Source: Pseudomonas fluorescens HK44 (GTDB lineage Bacteria > Pseudomonadota > Gammaproteobacteria > Pseudomonadales > Pseudomonadaceae). From it: a stretch of 64,000 nucleotides of DNA. The notes below the pieces were generated by a model. It saw only the letters and a program-made list of their open reading frames with translations, made no database searches and was not told the DNA's origin. Positions 48,995-57,025 of the stretch are shown here, one piece after another; within the stretch, counting starts at the first letter, position 1; each line of letters opens with the position of its first letter. Both the position numbers and the translations under genes were made by a program. The DNA is taken from the NCBI RefSeq assembly GCF_000217955.3, contig NZ_AFOY02000004.1, forward strand, positions 1 through 64,000, in the 5' to 3' direction.

Positions 48995-49240
48995 ATGAGC
49001 GACAAGACTATTCAGGTCAAGCCGTGGGGTGAAGGGCAGGGCGACTTCGTGATCATCAACGAAGACGACTTCAACGAGGACTTCCATGAGTTGCTGGAAG
49101 CCAAGAAACCGACCGCCAAGGAAGTGAAAGCTGCCAAGTTGCTGGTTGACACTCAGGCCGCACTGACCGCCAAGGGCGTTGCCTTCGGCGAGTCGGATAC
49201 GCAGGAACAGCTTCAGGCCCTGCTTGACGCTGCTCAGTAA
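48995..49240 (+). CDS. Small head-region protein
   Basis: 81 residues, acidic, helical C-terminus (EVKAAKLLVDTQAALTAKGV). Position between coat and head-tail genes suggests a head-completion or decoration role; no family recognised. Confidence 0.6.
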   Translation: MSDKTIQVKPWGEGQGDFVIINEDDFNEDFHELLEAKKPTAKEVKAAKLLVDTQAALTAKGVAFGESDTQEQLQALLDAAQ

Positions 49241-49257
49241 AACCCAAGGGGCTCACC

Positions 49258-49650
49258 ATGCTTACCGATCAACAAAAGTCTGACGCCCGCCGCTATGCCG
49301 GTTACCCGATGCAAGGCGACGTGGTGCTGGATGATCGGCGCGATACGGCGTGGGGCTGGGTTGCTCCGGCGATCTGGCAGACGATGAATCATCGGCTGAA
49401 CAATCTGCGCCCTGAGGAAGAGGTCACCATGATCTCGTTCCTGACCAAGATTGCCGGGCTCGAGGCGGACGTGCTGTCCTCGACCGACAACCTTGACACC
49501 GATCAGGCCGCCGTCTGGGTGCACAACAAGAACGAAGTGCGCGACCGCATGGGCCTTTACCGGATGTGGCGGCGCGAACTGTGCGGCTTTCTCGGCGTGC
49601 CGGCCGGTCCATCCCTAGGCGACGGCAGCATCAGCCTGGCAAGGGGCTGA
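49258..49650 (+). CDS. Probable head-tail connector protein
   Basis: 130 residues, helical, with QQKSDARRYAGYPMQGD and a middle RPEEEVTMISFLTKIAGLEA. This kind of protein follows coat genes and often corresponds to a gp4/gp6-like head completion ring. Assignment is by position and fold type. Confidence 0.65.
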   Translation: MLTDQQKSDARRYAGYPMQGDVVLDDRRDTAWGWVAPAIWQTMNHRLNNLRPEEEVTMISFLTKIAGLEADVLSSTDNLDTDQAAVWVHNKNEVRDRMGLYRMWRRELCGFLGVPAGPSLGDGSISLARG

Positions 49651-49651
49651 C

Positions 49652-50290
49652 ATGGACGGCACCAAGCTCCAAGCCAAGATTTACAAAGGATACGCGCAGG
49701 CAGCCAAGCGAATCGGTTTCCCTTACCAGCAATTTCGCGCCACCAGCGCCAATAATCCGCTGCTGACAACCGCTTTGCAGACACTGCCTGCGTCGTTCAC
49801 TACGAACTTCACCTACAGCGCGCCGAACAAGTACGGACAGGCCACTTGGCTGGGCCTATTTGATGGGCGCACGTTTCTGCCCGGCGATTACCTGGTGGGT
49901 AAGGGCGGCACGTTCTTCATTGCCGCCATGCAAGCCACGCTGCCGATCTACTGCGTGCAGACCAACCGGGTTGTCTCGGTCCTGCGCGTGGCGATGGATA
50001 CCGGGCCGGGATTGCTTGGCTATGCCGGCGATACCGCGGCGACCGAGGTCGCTTTGATGCAAGGCTGGCCTGCCAGCGTCTTGCAGGGCACCAAAGGCGA
50101 GCAGAACCCGACCCAGCTGCCGGGTGATGTGCGCACGCCGTGGTGGCTGGTGCTGATGCCGGCTTGGCCCGGTATCACGCTGCGGACCAGCGACATCATC
50201 CGCGACGAGTTGGGCCGCAAATACGTGATTTCCAGTGCCGAGCTGACCGATATGGGTTGGCGGTGCACGGCAATGCAGGCGCAGGTGTGA
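49652..50290 (+). CDS. Phage structural protein (head closure region)
   Basis: 212 residues, beta-rich, starting MDGTKLQAKIYKGYAQAAKR. Found between head-tail connector and tail-terminator-like genes. The function is inferred from order. Confidence 0.6.
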   Translation: MDGTKLQAKIYKGYAQAAKRIGFPYQQFRATSANNPLLTTALQTLPASFTTNFTYSAPNKYGQATWLGLFDGRTFLPGDYLVGKGGTFFIAAMQATLPIYCVQTNRVVSVLRVAMDTGPGLLGYAGDTAATEVALMQGWPASVLQGTKGEQNPTQLPGDVRTPWWLVLMPAWPGITLRTSDIIRDELGRKYVISSAELTDMGWRCTAMQAQV

Positions 50291-50291
50291 T

Positions 50292-51113
50292 ATGGCGAGC
50301 CTAACCGACGTACTGAAGCAGGTCGCGGCGCAGATCGCCACCATCGTCTACCCGGCCGGGACCGGGCAGCCAAGTATTGCCGGGATGCCCATCAAGGTTT
50401 ACCCCGGCTGGCCTATTCCTAAAACGCTTGAGGCGGATCTGGCGGCGGGGAAGGTACACGTCAGCGTCTACGCCGCCGGCAGGGATAAGAAGACCACCCG
50501 CTACCTGGGTAAGTCGTGGATCACGCTCTCCGCCCCAGTGCATACGGTCGCCATGACCGTCGCCGGCTCGGTGGTGACGCTCTCCGGCACGGTCAGCAAG
50601 CAAAACCTGCTGATCAGCCTGAATGGCATCAGCTACGTCTACGCCATGCAGCCTAGCGACACGCTCACGACCGCCGCAGCCGGCCTTGCATCGCTAGTGC
50701 CTGGCGCTTCCAGCGCTGGGCCAGTCGTTACGCTCACGGGCGCGCACAGCGTCTTCACGCGAGTCGGCGGTTTCGGTGCGGCAATCAAGGAAACCAAGCG
50801 CCAGGCGCAATCGGTGCAGGTCACTGTTTGGGCCAGCACGCCGAATGCCCGCGATCTCGTCGAAAGCGCGATCGATTCCACGCTGTCCGACAGCAACAAT
50901 ATTGCGTTCCCAGATGGCTCGGTGGGGATCATTGAGTACTCCGGCCGACTCATGGACGACAAGCTGCAAAAGGCCAACCTCTACCGGATGGACCTCTTCT
51001 ACCTGATCGACTACGCCACCACCCAGACACAACAAGCGGCCGAAGTTATCGCTCCGGTGCTGAATATCGTCAACGCCCAGTCCGGGCTTCCAATCGCAAC
51101 GCTGAACCCTTGA
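50292..51113 (+). CDS. Probable tail completion/terminator protein
   Basis: 273 residues. A first part (MASLTDVLKQVAAQIATIVY) and a last part (SVQVTVWASTPNARDLVESA ... NLYRMDLFYLIDYATTQTQQ) fit tail-end proteins; the middle (about 85-160) is an inserted beta domain of about 75 residues. Starts one base after the previous stop. Confidence 0.6.
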   Translation: MASLTDVLKQVAAQIATIVYPAGTGQPSIAGMPIKVYPGWPIPKTLEADLAAGKVHVSVYAAGRDKKTTRYLGKSWITLSAPVHTVAMTVAGSVVTLSGTVSKQNLLISLNGISYVYAMQPSDTLTTAAAGLASLVPGASSAGPVVTLTGAHSVFTRVGGFGAAIKETKRQAQSVQVTVWASTPNARDLVESAIDSTLSDSNNIAFPDGSVGIIEYSGRLMDDKLQKANLYRMDLFYLIDYATTQTQQAAEVIAPVLNIVNAQSGLPIATLNP

Positions 51114-51121
51114 GGCCCGAC

Positions 51122-51328
51122 ATGGACTCCGATACCCCAGATAGCAGTGTGGTTGCTGCACCAGCATCCGCACCGGCCGCAAAGGCCAAGACTTCGCCAT
51201 TTTCGCTGACCGTTAAGTTCGCCTTCGCCGACTACCAGGTCGGCCAAAGCATTACCGACCCCAGTGAAGTCGCCGCCGTCCTGGCTGGCGAATGCGCCGG
51301 CAACGTCCTGAAAGTCGCCACCGCCTGA
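51122..51328 (+). CDS. Small tail-region protein
   Basis: 68 residues, Ala/Pro-rich start, then SLTVKFAFADYQVGQSITDP. The ATG at 51122 is 8 bases past the upstream stop; an in-frame TTG lies at 51110. It is often seen just before sheath genes. Unknown role. Confidence 0.55.
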   Translation: MDSDTPDSSVVAAPASAPAAKAKTSPFSLTVKFAFADYQVGQSITDPSEVAAVLAGECAGNVLKVATA

Positions 51329-51350
51329 CAAGCGAAACCCACACACAAGA

Positions 51351-51374
51351 AACCGCCCACTGAGGCGGTTTTTT
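51351..51374 (+). terminator. Terminator before the sheath gene
   Basis: AACCGCC/GGCGGTT, 6-nt loop, T4. Lies 16 bp before the sheath start. Confidence 0.75.
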
Positions 51375-51390
51375 CATTTAGGAGGAAGCC

Positions 51391-52944
51391 ATGCCAATTT
51401 ATCCGGCAGGCAGCTTGAACACGGCGGCGCTCACAGCACCCGATTTGTACATTCAGATCGTTCCGCCGAAGACTCGATACATCAACGGGGTGCCGACCGA
51501 CATTCTGGGGATTGTCGGTGTGGCTTCTTGGGGCGCAGTGAACAGTCCAGTGCTGATTGGTTCGCCCGGCGATGCATCACAGAAGATCGGCACCCAACAG
51601 GTGCGCAAGTACGACCTGGCCACCGCCATCGCGGTATCGATCGGACTGGGCGCCTCGAACATCCGTGCGGTGCGCGTGACCGACGGCACGGACACTGCCG
51701 CGACCTCGACCCTTAAGGATACGGCGGCCGCCATCGGTGCCACCCTGACCGCTTTTTACACCGGCACCCTCGGCAACTCGCTCACCGCCACGCTCACCGC
51801 CGGCACCGCGCTGGCGAGCTGGAAGCTGGTCATTTCGCTGCCGGGTGTATCGCCTGAAGTATTCGACAATATTACCGGCACTGCCGGCGCGCTCTGGGCC
51901 AACATCGTCGCAGCCGTCAACAACGGCCAGTCCGGGATTCGCGGCGCGTCGCAGTTGGTGATTGCTACCACCGGGGCCTCCATTCTTGCGCCAGCAGTCA
52001 CGCAGACTGTCGCATTCACAGCCGGTACGGATGGTGCGACCACCATCACCGATGCAGTGCTGATCGGTGTCGATGGCGTGACCGGCTCGACCCGCAAGGG
52101 CATGTATGCCCTGCGCGGCAGCGGCGCCCAAGTCGCCAATCTGGTGGATCTCACCGATTCGACCCAATGGCCGACCATGGTTACCTTCGGCTTGTCCGAG
52201 GGCTGTTACATGATCACCCAGGGACCGGCTGGCGCTTCCTACGTCACGGTTTCCGCCAGCCTGGTCACCGCCGGTTGCGACAGCTACGCGCTGAAAGTAC
52301 TGGTGGGTGACTGGACCTACTGGATGGACCAGGTCAACGGCCAGCGCCGGATGCTGGCCCCGGCCACCTTCTCAGCCGCCGAGATCGCCGCCCTGGCACC
52401 GCACCAGTCGCCGCTGAACAAGCCGCTGAGCAACGCGGTATCGACTCAGCGCAATCTTTCCCAGCAGCCGTACAGCCTGGCCGAGATCGGCGCGATCAAC
52501 CTCGCTCGACTGGACGTGATCACCAACCCGTGCCCGGGAGGAAACTATTTCGGGCATCGGATCGGCATGAACAGCTCGAGCAACCCGACGATCAATGGCG
52601 ACAACTACACGCGGATGACCAACTTCATTGCGCTGACGTTGGCCGCATCGTTCGGGTACGTGATCGGGCGACTGCAGGTGGAGGATCTTCGTCGCACCAC
52701 GAAGTCGACCATCGAAAGCTTCCTGCAGAACCTGGTTGGGCAGGGGATGATCGGCGACCCGAATGGCGGCCCGGCGTTCTCCGTGCAGATCAACGCCGCC
52801 AACAACCCTGACTCGCGAGTCGCTCTGGGCTACATGCAGGCCGACGTGCAGGTCAAGTACCTGTCGGTCGTTTACTACTTCCTGGTGAATCTGGAGGCGG
52901 GGCAGTCCGTCACCATCACCGTATCCACCAATCCGCGCCAATAA
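51391..52944 (+). CDS. Contractile tail sheath protein
   Basis: 517 residues. The C-terminal domain (ALTLAASFGYVIGRLQVEDL ... NNPDSRVALGYMQADVQVKY) is the conserved sheath fold that locks subunits together; the middle is variable. Its presence shows a myovirus-type contractile tail. AGGAGGAAG before the ATG. Confidence 0.92.
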   Translation: MPIYPAGSLNTAALTAPDLYIQIVPPKTRYINGVPTDILGIVGVASWGAVNSPVLIGSPGDASQKIGTQQVRKYDLATAIAVSIGLGASNIRAVRVTDGTDTAATSTLKDTAAAIGATLTAFYTGTLGNSLTATLTAGTALASWKLVISLPGVSPEVFDNITGTAGALWANIVAAVNNGQSGIRGASQLVIATTGASILAPAVTQTVAFTAGTDGATTITDAVLIGVDGVTGSTRKGMYALRGSGAQVANLVDLTDSTQWPTMVTFGLSEGCYMITQGPAGASYVTVSASLVTAGCDSYALKVLVGDWTYWMDQVNGQRRMLAPATFSAAEIAALAPHQSPLNKPLSNAVSTQRNLSQQPYSLAEIGAINLARLDVITNPCPGGNYFGHRIGMNSSSNPTINGDNYTRMTNFIALTLAASFGYVIGRLQVEDLRRTTKSTIESFLQNLVGQGMIGDPNGGPAFSVQINAANNPDSRVALGYMQADVQVKYLSVVYYFLVNLEAGQSVTITVSTNPRQ

Positions 52945-52965
52945 GCGCTAACACCCACTTCCAAG

Positions 52966-52987
52966 CCCGGCCTAGCGCCGGGTTTTT
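52966..52987 (+). terminator. Stem-loop after sheath
   Basis: CCCGGC/GCCGGG, 5-nt loop, T5. Between sheath and tube genes, where partial termination could set their ratio. Confidence 0.75.
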
Positions 52988-53002
52988 CATTTGGAGAACG
53001 CC

Positions 53003-53431
53003 ATGCAAGGTGGATACAACACGGGCAAGGATGTCTCGATCGACATCAACGGCCCCTACGGCCCGATCCGCATCCCGGCCCTGATGGACTTCGACAGCAA
53101 GCCGAAGATCACCAGTACAGAAATTACGCCGCTCAACGGTCAGACCGATGAGCTGAACGTCCCCAAGGGCTGGACTGGCACGTTCAGCATTGAGCGAAAA
53201 GACGCGACCATTGATAACTACTGGGCGCAGTGGGAGGCCGACTACTACGCCGGCGTGTCGCAGCCTGCCTCGACCATCACCGAGACCTTCTCGGAGCCGG
53301 ACGGCAGCGTCAGTACCTTCCGCTACACCCAAGTCCAGCTGAAGTTGGATGACGCCGGCAAGAAGGAAGGCGACAAGACCATCAAGCAGTCGATGTCGTT
53401 CACTGCCCGTCGTCGCCTGAAAGTCTCCTAA
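53003..53431 (+). CDS. Tail tube protein
   Basis: 142 residues. KDVSIDINGPYGPIRIPALM and the beta-rich core match phage tail tube proteins that form the inner tube in contractile tails. The start at 53003 has TTGGAG 6 bases before it; the in-frame ATG at 52991 overlaps that site. Confidence 0.85.
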   Translation: MQGGYNTGKDVSIDINGPYGPIRIPALMDFDSKPKITSTEITPLNGQTDELNVPKGWTGTFSIERKDATIDNYWAQWEADYYAGVSQPASTITETFSEPDGSVSTFRYTQVQLKLDDAGKKEGDKTIKQSMSFTARRRLKVS

Positions 53432-53526
53432 TCCAGTTTTGCATGGCAGCCCGGCACGCAGGGCGCGGGACTCGTCACCCCGCACGCCATGCTCCTTTGA
53501 CGACTCGCTGACCAGAGGATTTACCT

Positions 53527-53925
53527 ATGACCAAAGTAACTGTTAACCACGATGCAGCGGCGCCTGTTGAAACACCAAAAAAGTCCAGGAATGCCACTAT
53601 CACCGACAGTACCGGGCGCACGATCCAGCTGCGCGAGCTTGACCCGTTGCAGAAAGGCCGACTGGTAATGTCGGTCGGCGGTGAAATTGCAGCCAACAAC
53701 GTTTTTATGTCCGGATTTGCAATCCCGGCCGCCATGGTCACCCATGTCGACGACGATTTCTTTGGCATGCCAGCCAACATCAAGCAGATTGAAGCGATGA
53801 TCAGCATTTTGGGCGAAGAGGGCATGGAGGCGATTGGTGCTTATCTGCTGAAAAAGTATGAAGCCCAGAAAAAAGAGCAGGAACAAGCAGCGCTGAGCGC
53901 TGAGCAGGCCGCAGCAAAAAACTAG
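53527..53925 (+). CDS. Tail assembly chaperone, short form (gpG-like)
   Basis: 132 residues. The N-terminal region (TITDSTGRTIQLRELDPLQK) and helical middle are those of phage tail assembly chaperones. The gene ends in a poly-A stretch that holds a -1 slippery heptamer directly before the stop, so most ribosomes make this form. AGAGGA before the ATG. Confidence 0.87.
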   Translation: MTKVTVNHDAAAPVETPKKSRNATITDSTGRTIQLRELDPLQKGRLVMSVGGEIAANNVFMSGFAIPAAMVTHVDDDFFGMPANIKQIEAMISILGEEGMEAIGAYLLKKYEAQKKEQEQAALSAEQAAAKN

Positions 53926-54104
53926 GAACGAACCCTGATTTTCGCAGCCGTTGCTGGTTGGTGAAGAACGGGGTTCCCTTCAGTGTAGTTTTTGAGTGCG
54001 ATTACTTGGATGAATACGAGCGAATGGCGTTTTCCATCATCTTCTCCGAGTTCGAGGGGAGTGAGTTCGACTGGGACTCTATGACGTTCAAGGAGAAGAA
54101 GTAG
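53527..54104 (+). CDS. Tail assembly chaperone, frameshifted long form (gpGT-like)
   Basis: A -1 slip at 53916-53922 carries reading into the next frame from 53922 to the stop at 54102-54104. This gives 192 residues, with the added part LGTNPDFRSRCWLVKNGVPF ... FEGSEFDWDSMTFKEKK. The added segment has no start codon of its own and no ribosome site. It is similar in kind to the T part of the lambda G-T fusion that recruits the tape measure and tube during assembly. Confidence 0.85.
53916..53922 (+). promoter_or_regulatory. Programmed -1 frameshift slippery site
   Basis: A AAA AAC in the zero frame, directly before the TAG at 53923-53925. This is the classic X XXY YYZ heptamer; both tRNAs can re-pair after slipping one base back. 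Confidence 0.87.
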
Positions 54105-54589
54105 TGGAGCTGAAAAGTCTTGGAGATTTGGCCGCGCACCTCGTTGGCATAGAGGCGGGGATGCTGAAACATCTTGAGGCTGGTCTTGAGGATTGCGCTG
54201 TTCGCCTCGAGCAGACCATGAAGGCTGAGATTGGCCATTACCAGGCCGGTATCGGCCCATTTGAGGCTTGGGCGGATCTTGCTGACTCGACAGAGGCCAG
54301 CAAGGCGGCAAATGGCTATCCAGCTGATTCTCCGTTGCGTGCAAATGGCGATCTGGCAGAGAGCTTCACGCATACAACTCACGGACTTGAAACCGTTGTT
54401 GGCTCGACAGACCCAGTGATGGTCTATCACGAATTTGGTACGCCAAAGATGCCGCCGCGCAACGTTGTAGGGGCCGCGCTTCTCAGGAACAAGGAGTACA
54501 TCCGGCGCCGAATTGGCCATGCAGCAACCAGCGGCCTAATTGGAGGTAATCCGATCCATGCTTCGCTGGGCTACGATGGCGAAACTTAA
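54104..54589 (+). CDS. Tail completion protein, HK97 gp10-like
   Basis: 161 residues from a GTG that overlaps the chaperone stop by one base. WADLADSTEASKAANGYPAD, LRANGDLAESF, VVGSTDPVMVYHEFGTPKMP and PRNVVGAALL form the gp10/gpS pattern of tail-completion proteins. Here it is followed by a moron cassette, not by the tape measure. Confidence 0.75.
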   Translation: MELKSLGDLAAHLVGIEAGMLKHLEAGLEDCAVRLEQTMKAEIGHYQAGIGPFEAWADLADSTEASKAANGYPADSPLRANGDLAESFTHTTHGLETVVGSTDPVMVYHEFGTPKMPPRNVVGAALLRNKEYIRRRIGHAATSGLIGGNPIHASLGYDGET

Positions 54590-54601
54590 AGGGGGGGGGT
54601 A

Positions 54602-55015
54602 TTACTTGGCTTTTTCCCGAAGCTCTCGACTCTCTTCAATCCCTCGCTTGATGCTGGCGGCGAACTCGGGATCTTCCTTGAACATTTTTAGACCCCATCT
54701 GAGGGTCTCGGATACGACCTCTTTAAAGGATTTTCCGGACTCGTCTGCAATTCTCTGGAGCTCGTCCAGGGAATCTTGAGGCAAGCCAATGCTTAGATCG
54801 CGGGGTTTGCTTTCTTGGATTCCCAGCAAATCCTCGCTAGAAACGCCAAGGGCCTCAGCCAGGCGCAGCAGTACCTTGAGCCTTGGCTTGGATTGTCCAG
54901 ACTCGTATTTAGAAATCATCGACCAGGCAATGCCGGTCAAGGCCGCCAGCTCTCTCTGAGTCAGCCCTTTTTGTGCTCGCAAATACGCGAGCTTGTCAGC
55001 GAATGTGTCGTTCAT
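54602..55015 (-). CDS. XRE family regulator with Arc-like C-terminus
   Basis: 137 residues. XRE helix-turn-helix at residues 8-62 (LTQRELAALTGIAWSMISKY), followed by DSLDELQRIADESGKSFKEV, which resembles an Arc-type segment. It is divergent from the Arc-like gene and antirepressor, so it probably represses them and itself. Confidence 0.83.
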   Translation of the reverse strand: MNDTFADKLAYLRAQKGLTQRELAALTGIAWSMISKYESGQSKPRLKVLLRLAEALGVSSEDLLGIQESKPRDLSIGLPQDSLDELQRIADESGKSFKEVVSETLRWGLKMFKEDPEFAASIKRGIEESRELREKAK

Positions 55016-55167
55016 GACCGCCTTAGCATTTTGTACGCGGAGGAATTATCCCCGTACCTAAAGGGTACGGGCGCACGCTGCGCCGTGCAACAAAGGAAAC
55101 ATTGTTGTTGACAAAAGAAACAAAAGACACAAAACTACACAAACGAAACGACACAAAGGAAGCGGTC

Positions 55168-55338
55168 ATGAGCGCGGAAAAACAGAAGAGGGTAGTAGGT
55201 GTCCGACTGGTAGATCAGATGCGTGAGACGCTCTCCAGAAAGGCCGAACAAAACGGGCGAAGCTTGAGCGGCGAGATTATCTACCGACTGAGGAAGTCGT
55301 TAGAGCAGGAGGCGGAACATGAAAAGCAACAGCCATAA
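55168..55338 (+). CDS. Arc-like ribbon-helix-helix regulator
   Basis: 56 residues: VVGVRLVDQMRETLSRKAEQ then GRSLSGEIIYRLRKSLEQ, the RHH fold of Arc/MetJ proteins. Short A-rich repeats (ACAAAAG, ACACAAA) upstream at 55109-55160 may be operators. The next gene's in-frame ATG at 55319 overlaps its end. Confidence 0.8.
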   Translation: MSAEKQKRVVGVRLVDQMRETLSRKAEQNGRSLSGEIIYRLRKSLEQEAEHEKQQP

Positions 55339-55405
55339 AAAAGCCCCAAGCGCGCCAACGCTTGAGGCTCATGAAGCAGAACGTCAATCTACTAGGAAAA
55401 ACGTC

Positions 55406-56272
55406 ATGACGAATAATAGCACAGCTGTATCCAATGTCATCCCGTTCGATTTTCGCGGACATAGCGTCCGCGCAGTCTCCATCAATGGAGAGCCGTGGTT
55501 CGTCGCTGTCGATGTTTGCAAGGTACTTGGCCAGACCAATACAACCAAAGCCTTGTACGCGCTGGACGATGACGAACGGTCTAACTTTAAGTTAGGGCGT
55601 CAGGGCGATGTAAACATCATCAGTGAGTCGGGCCTTTACACCCTCACACTGCGCTGCCGCGACGCGGTGACGAAGGGCAGCAAGCCTCACGCCTTTCGCC
55701 GCTGGGTGACATCAGAGGTTCTGCCAGCCATCCGCAAGCATGGTAACTACGTCGACCGCTACAACGCCATGGGCGACCTCGTTGGCGCCGTCATCGGCAC
55801 CAGCGGCGAGAACGTCCTTGACCGTGTGATCGACCAGAAAGCATCGCCGGTCCCGCATGCCCTTCAGCGCAGTTTCAAGCACACCATGAAGAGCCGGCTG
55901 CGCTCGCGCTTCAATGTTCAGCGGACAGCACTCATTCCAGCCGAGCATTTGGCGGACGCATGCAATTTCGTGGCTGCGTATGCCCTGGATGGTGAATGGA
56001 TCGGTCGGTCCGACAAGGATGGGGTGTTTTTCAACGTTCATGAGGTCCAGCACATCTACTTGCTGATGTCTCGTCACGCCTCGCTCATGCGGGATCGCGA
56101 AGCCATCCTTTCGGCTGGTCGGCTCCTTGACTCAAGAACGCTCATTCGCGTGTTCGACCAGATCAATGAGGGGCGATCTTCATTTTCTTTTCTCGATGCA
56201 CGGAGGTCGGAAATTTACAGCACGTATCTGTCTACCGGCTGCTCTCCGGGTGGGTATGCAGCTACTGCTTGA
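55406..56272 (+). CDS. Antirepressor, BRO-N type
   Basis: 288 residues. The BRO-N domain (IPFDFRGHSVRAVSINGEPW ... WFVAVDVCKVLGQTNTTKAL, then FRRWVTSEVLPAIRKHGNYV) lies at about 12-125. The C-terminal part is helical and unlike P22 Ant. Such proteins bind and neutralise prophage repressors. The start at 55406 has AGGAAAAA upstream; a longer form from 55319 (GGAGGCGG site) is possible and would read through a hairpin at 55341-55370. Confidence 0.8.
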   Translation: MTNNSTAVSNVIPFDFRGHSVRAVSINGEPWFVAVDVCKVLGQTNTTKALYALDDDERSNFKLGRQGDVNIISESGLYTLTLRCRDAVTKGSKPHAFRRWVTSEVLPAIRKHGNYVDRYNAMGDLVGAVIGTSGENVLDRVIDQKASPVPHALQRSFKHTMKSRLRSRFNVQRTALIPAEHLADACNFVAAYALDGEWIGRSDKDGVFFNVHEVQHIYLLMSRHASLMRDREAILSAGRLLDSRTLIRVFDQINEGRSSFSFLDARRSEIYSTYLSTGCSPGGYAATA

Positions 56273-56285
56273 TTTGAGGTAAAAG

Positions 56286-56313
56286 AAACCCCGCTTCGGC
56301 GGGGTTTATTTTT
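56286..56313. terminator. Bidirectional terminator after the antirepressor
   Basis: AAACCCCGC-TTCG-GCGGGGTTT, 9-bp stem with UUCG loop, T-rich on the plus side (ATTTTT) and A-rich before. Separates convergent genes of the inserted cassette. Confidence 0.9.
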
Positions 56314-56315
56314 GA

Positions 56316-56786
56316 CTACCGTTTATTCAAAAATGCTTTGGGCATCCAGAACGGCTTATTATCAGAGCCAGAAACCCAGATAGACATGGTGTCTTCTGGG
56401 TTGTTCATAACTGTTACAGAGATTTTGGATTTGCCTTTTTGGCACTGCGCCTGAGCTTCGTCGTAAGTAGAAACTTCCGCTTTAGAGCGCAACATGTCTA
56501 ACATTTCTTTCGTCTGGCCCTCGAACTCTGGCTCTCCTGTTTTAGTGGAGATGTTTGGGAGCTTGCCTGTTATCTGGTAAGTCGCCTCTACCATTCCAAT
56601 GGTTGTAGTCACGTATTCTGCGATATCCAGGGTTGGACAGGCAAAATAAAATTCATTCTTGGACTCTATAAATGTTACCGCCTTGTCTCCGGGGTTGCAG
56701 TCGACGATTGAGCACGACTTGCTCATGTCAGCTGCCGTACAAGTAGCGGATAATAACAGCGCTGCTATAAACGATATTGTCTTCAT
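56316..56786 (-). CDS. Secreted/periplasmic moron protein
   Basis: 156 residues with a signal peptide (MKTISFIAALLLSATCTAAD, cleavage after TAA likely) and four Cys in the mature part that could form disulfides. More AT-rich than the tail genes. The start at 56786 has AAGG 6 bases upstream. Likely expressed in the lysogen; unknown role. Confidence 0.7.
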   Translation of the reverse strand: MKTISFIAALLLSATCTAADMSKSCSIVDCNPGDKAVTFIESKNEFYFACPTLDIAEYVTTTIGMVEATYQITGKLPNISTKTGEPEFEGQTKEMLDMLRSKAEVSTYDEAQAQCQKGKSKISVTVMNNPEDTMSIWVSGSDNKPFWMPKAFLNKR

Positions 56787-56794
56787 ATTCATCC

Positions 56795-57025
56795 TTACTC
56801 TGGCTGAAGTGCCGCAATTGCAAAAAAGCCGACAACGATTATCACCGGCCCAAATATCCACCACATAGCAACCGCAAAAATCATCAGCCTCCCAATTTTG
56901 TCTAGCCAATCCAACTCCTTCTGAGCAACCTGATTTTTCGGAATGAATTTCTGCTTAGGGTACTGAGCACGCTTGGTGCGGCTCGCAAGCCACTCTTGAA
57001 CCCTGAATTTCAAAGGAGCTTTCAT
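56795..57025 (-). CDS. Small membrane moron protein
   Basis: 76 residues: a basic N-half (KFRVQEWLASRTKRAQYPKQ) and a strongly hydrophobic C-half (LMIFAVAMWWIFGPVIIVVG). The secreted-protein gene begins 9 bases after it on the same strand, suggesting a two-gene operon. The ATG overlaps the tape-measure ATG on the other strand; the ribosome site is weak, so the start may be further in. Confidence 0.5.
   Translation of the reverse strand: MKAPLKFRVQEWLASRTKRAQYPKQKFIPKNQVAQKELDWLDKIGRLMIFAVAMWWIFGPVIIVVGFFAIAALQPE

Noticed and set aside
47012..49087. A 691-codon minus-strand open frame
   Set aside because: It lies opposite the scaffold and coat genes and has no domain or ribosome site; it is an effect of high GC and codon bias in the real genes.
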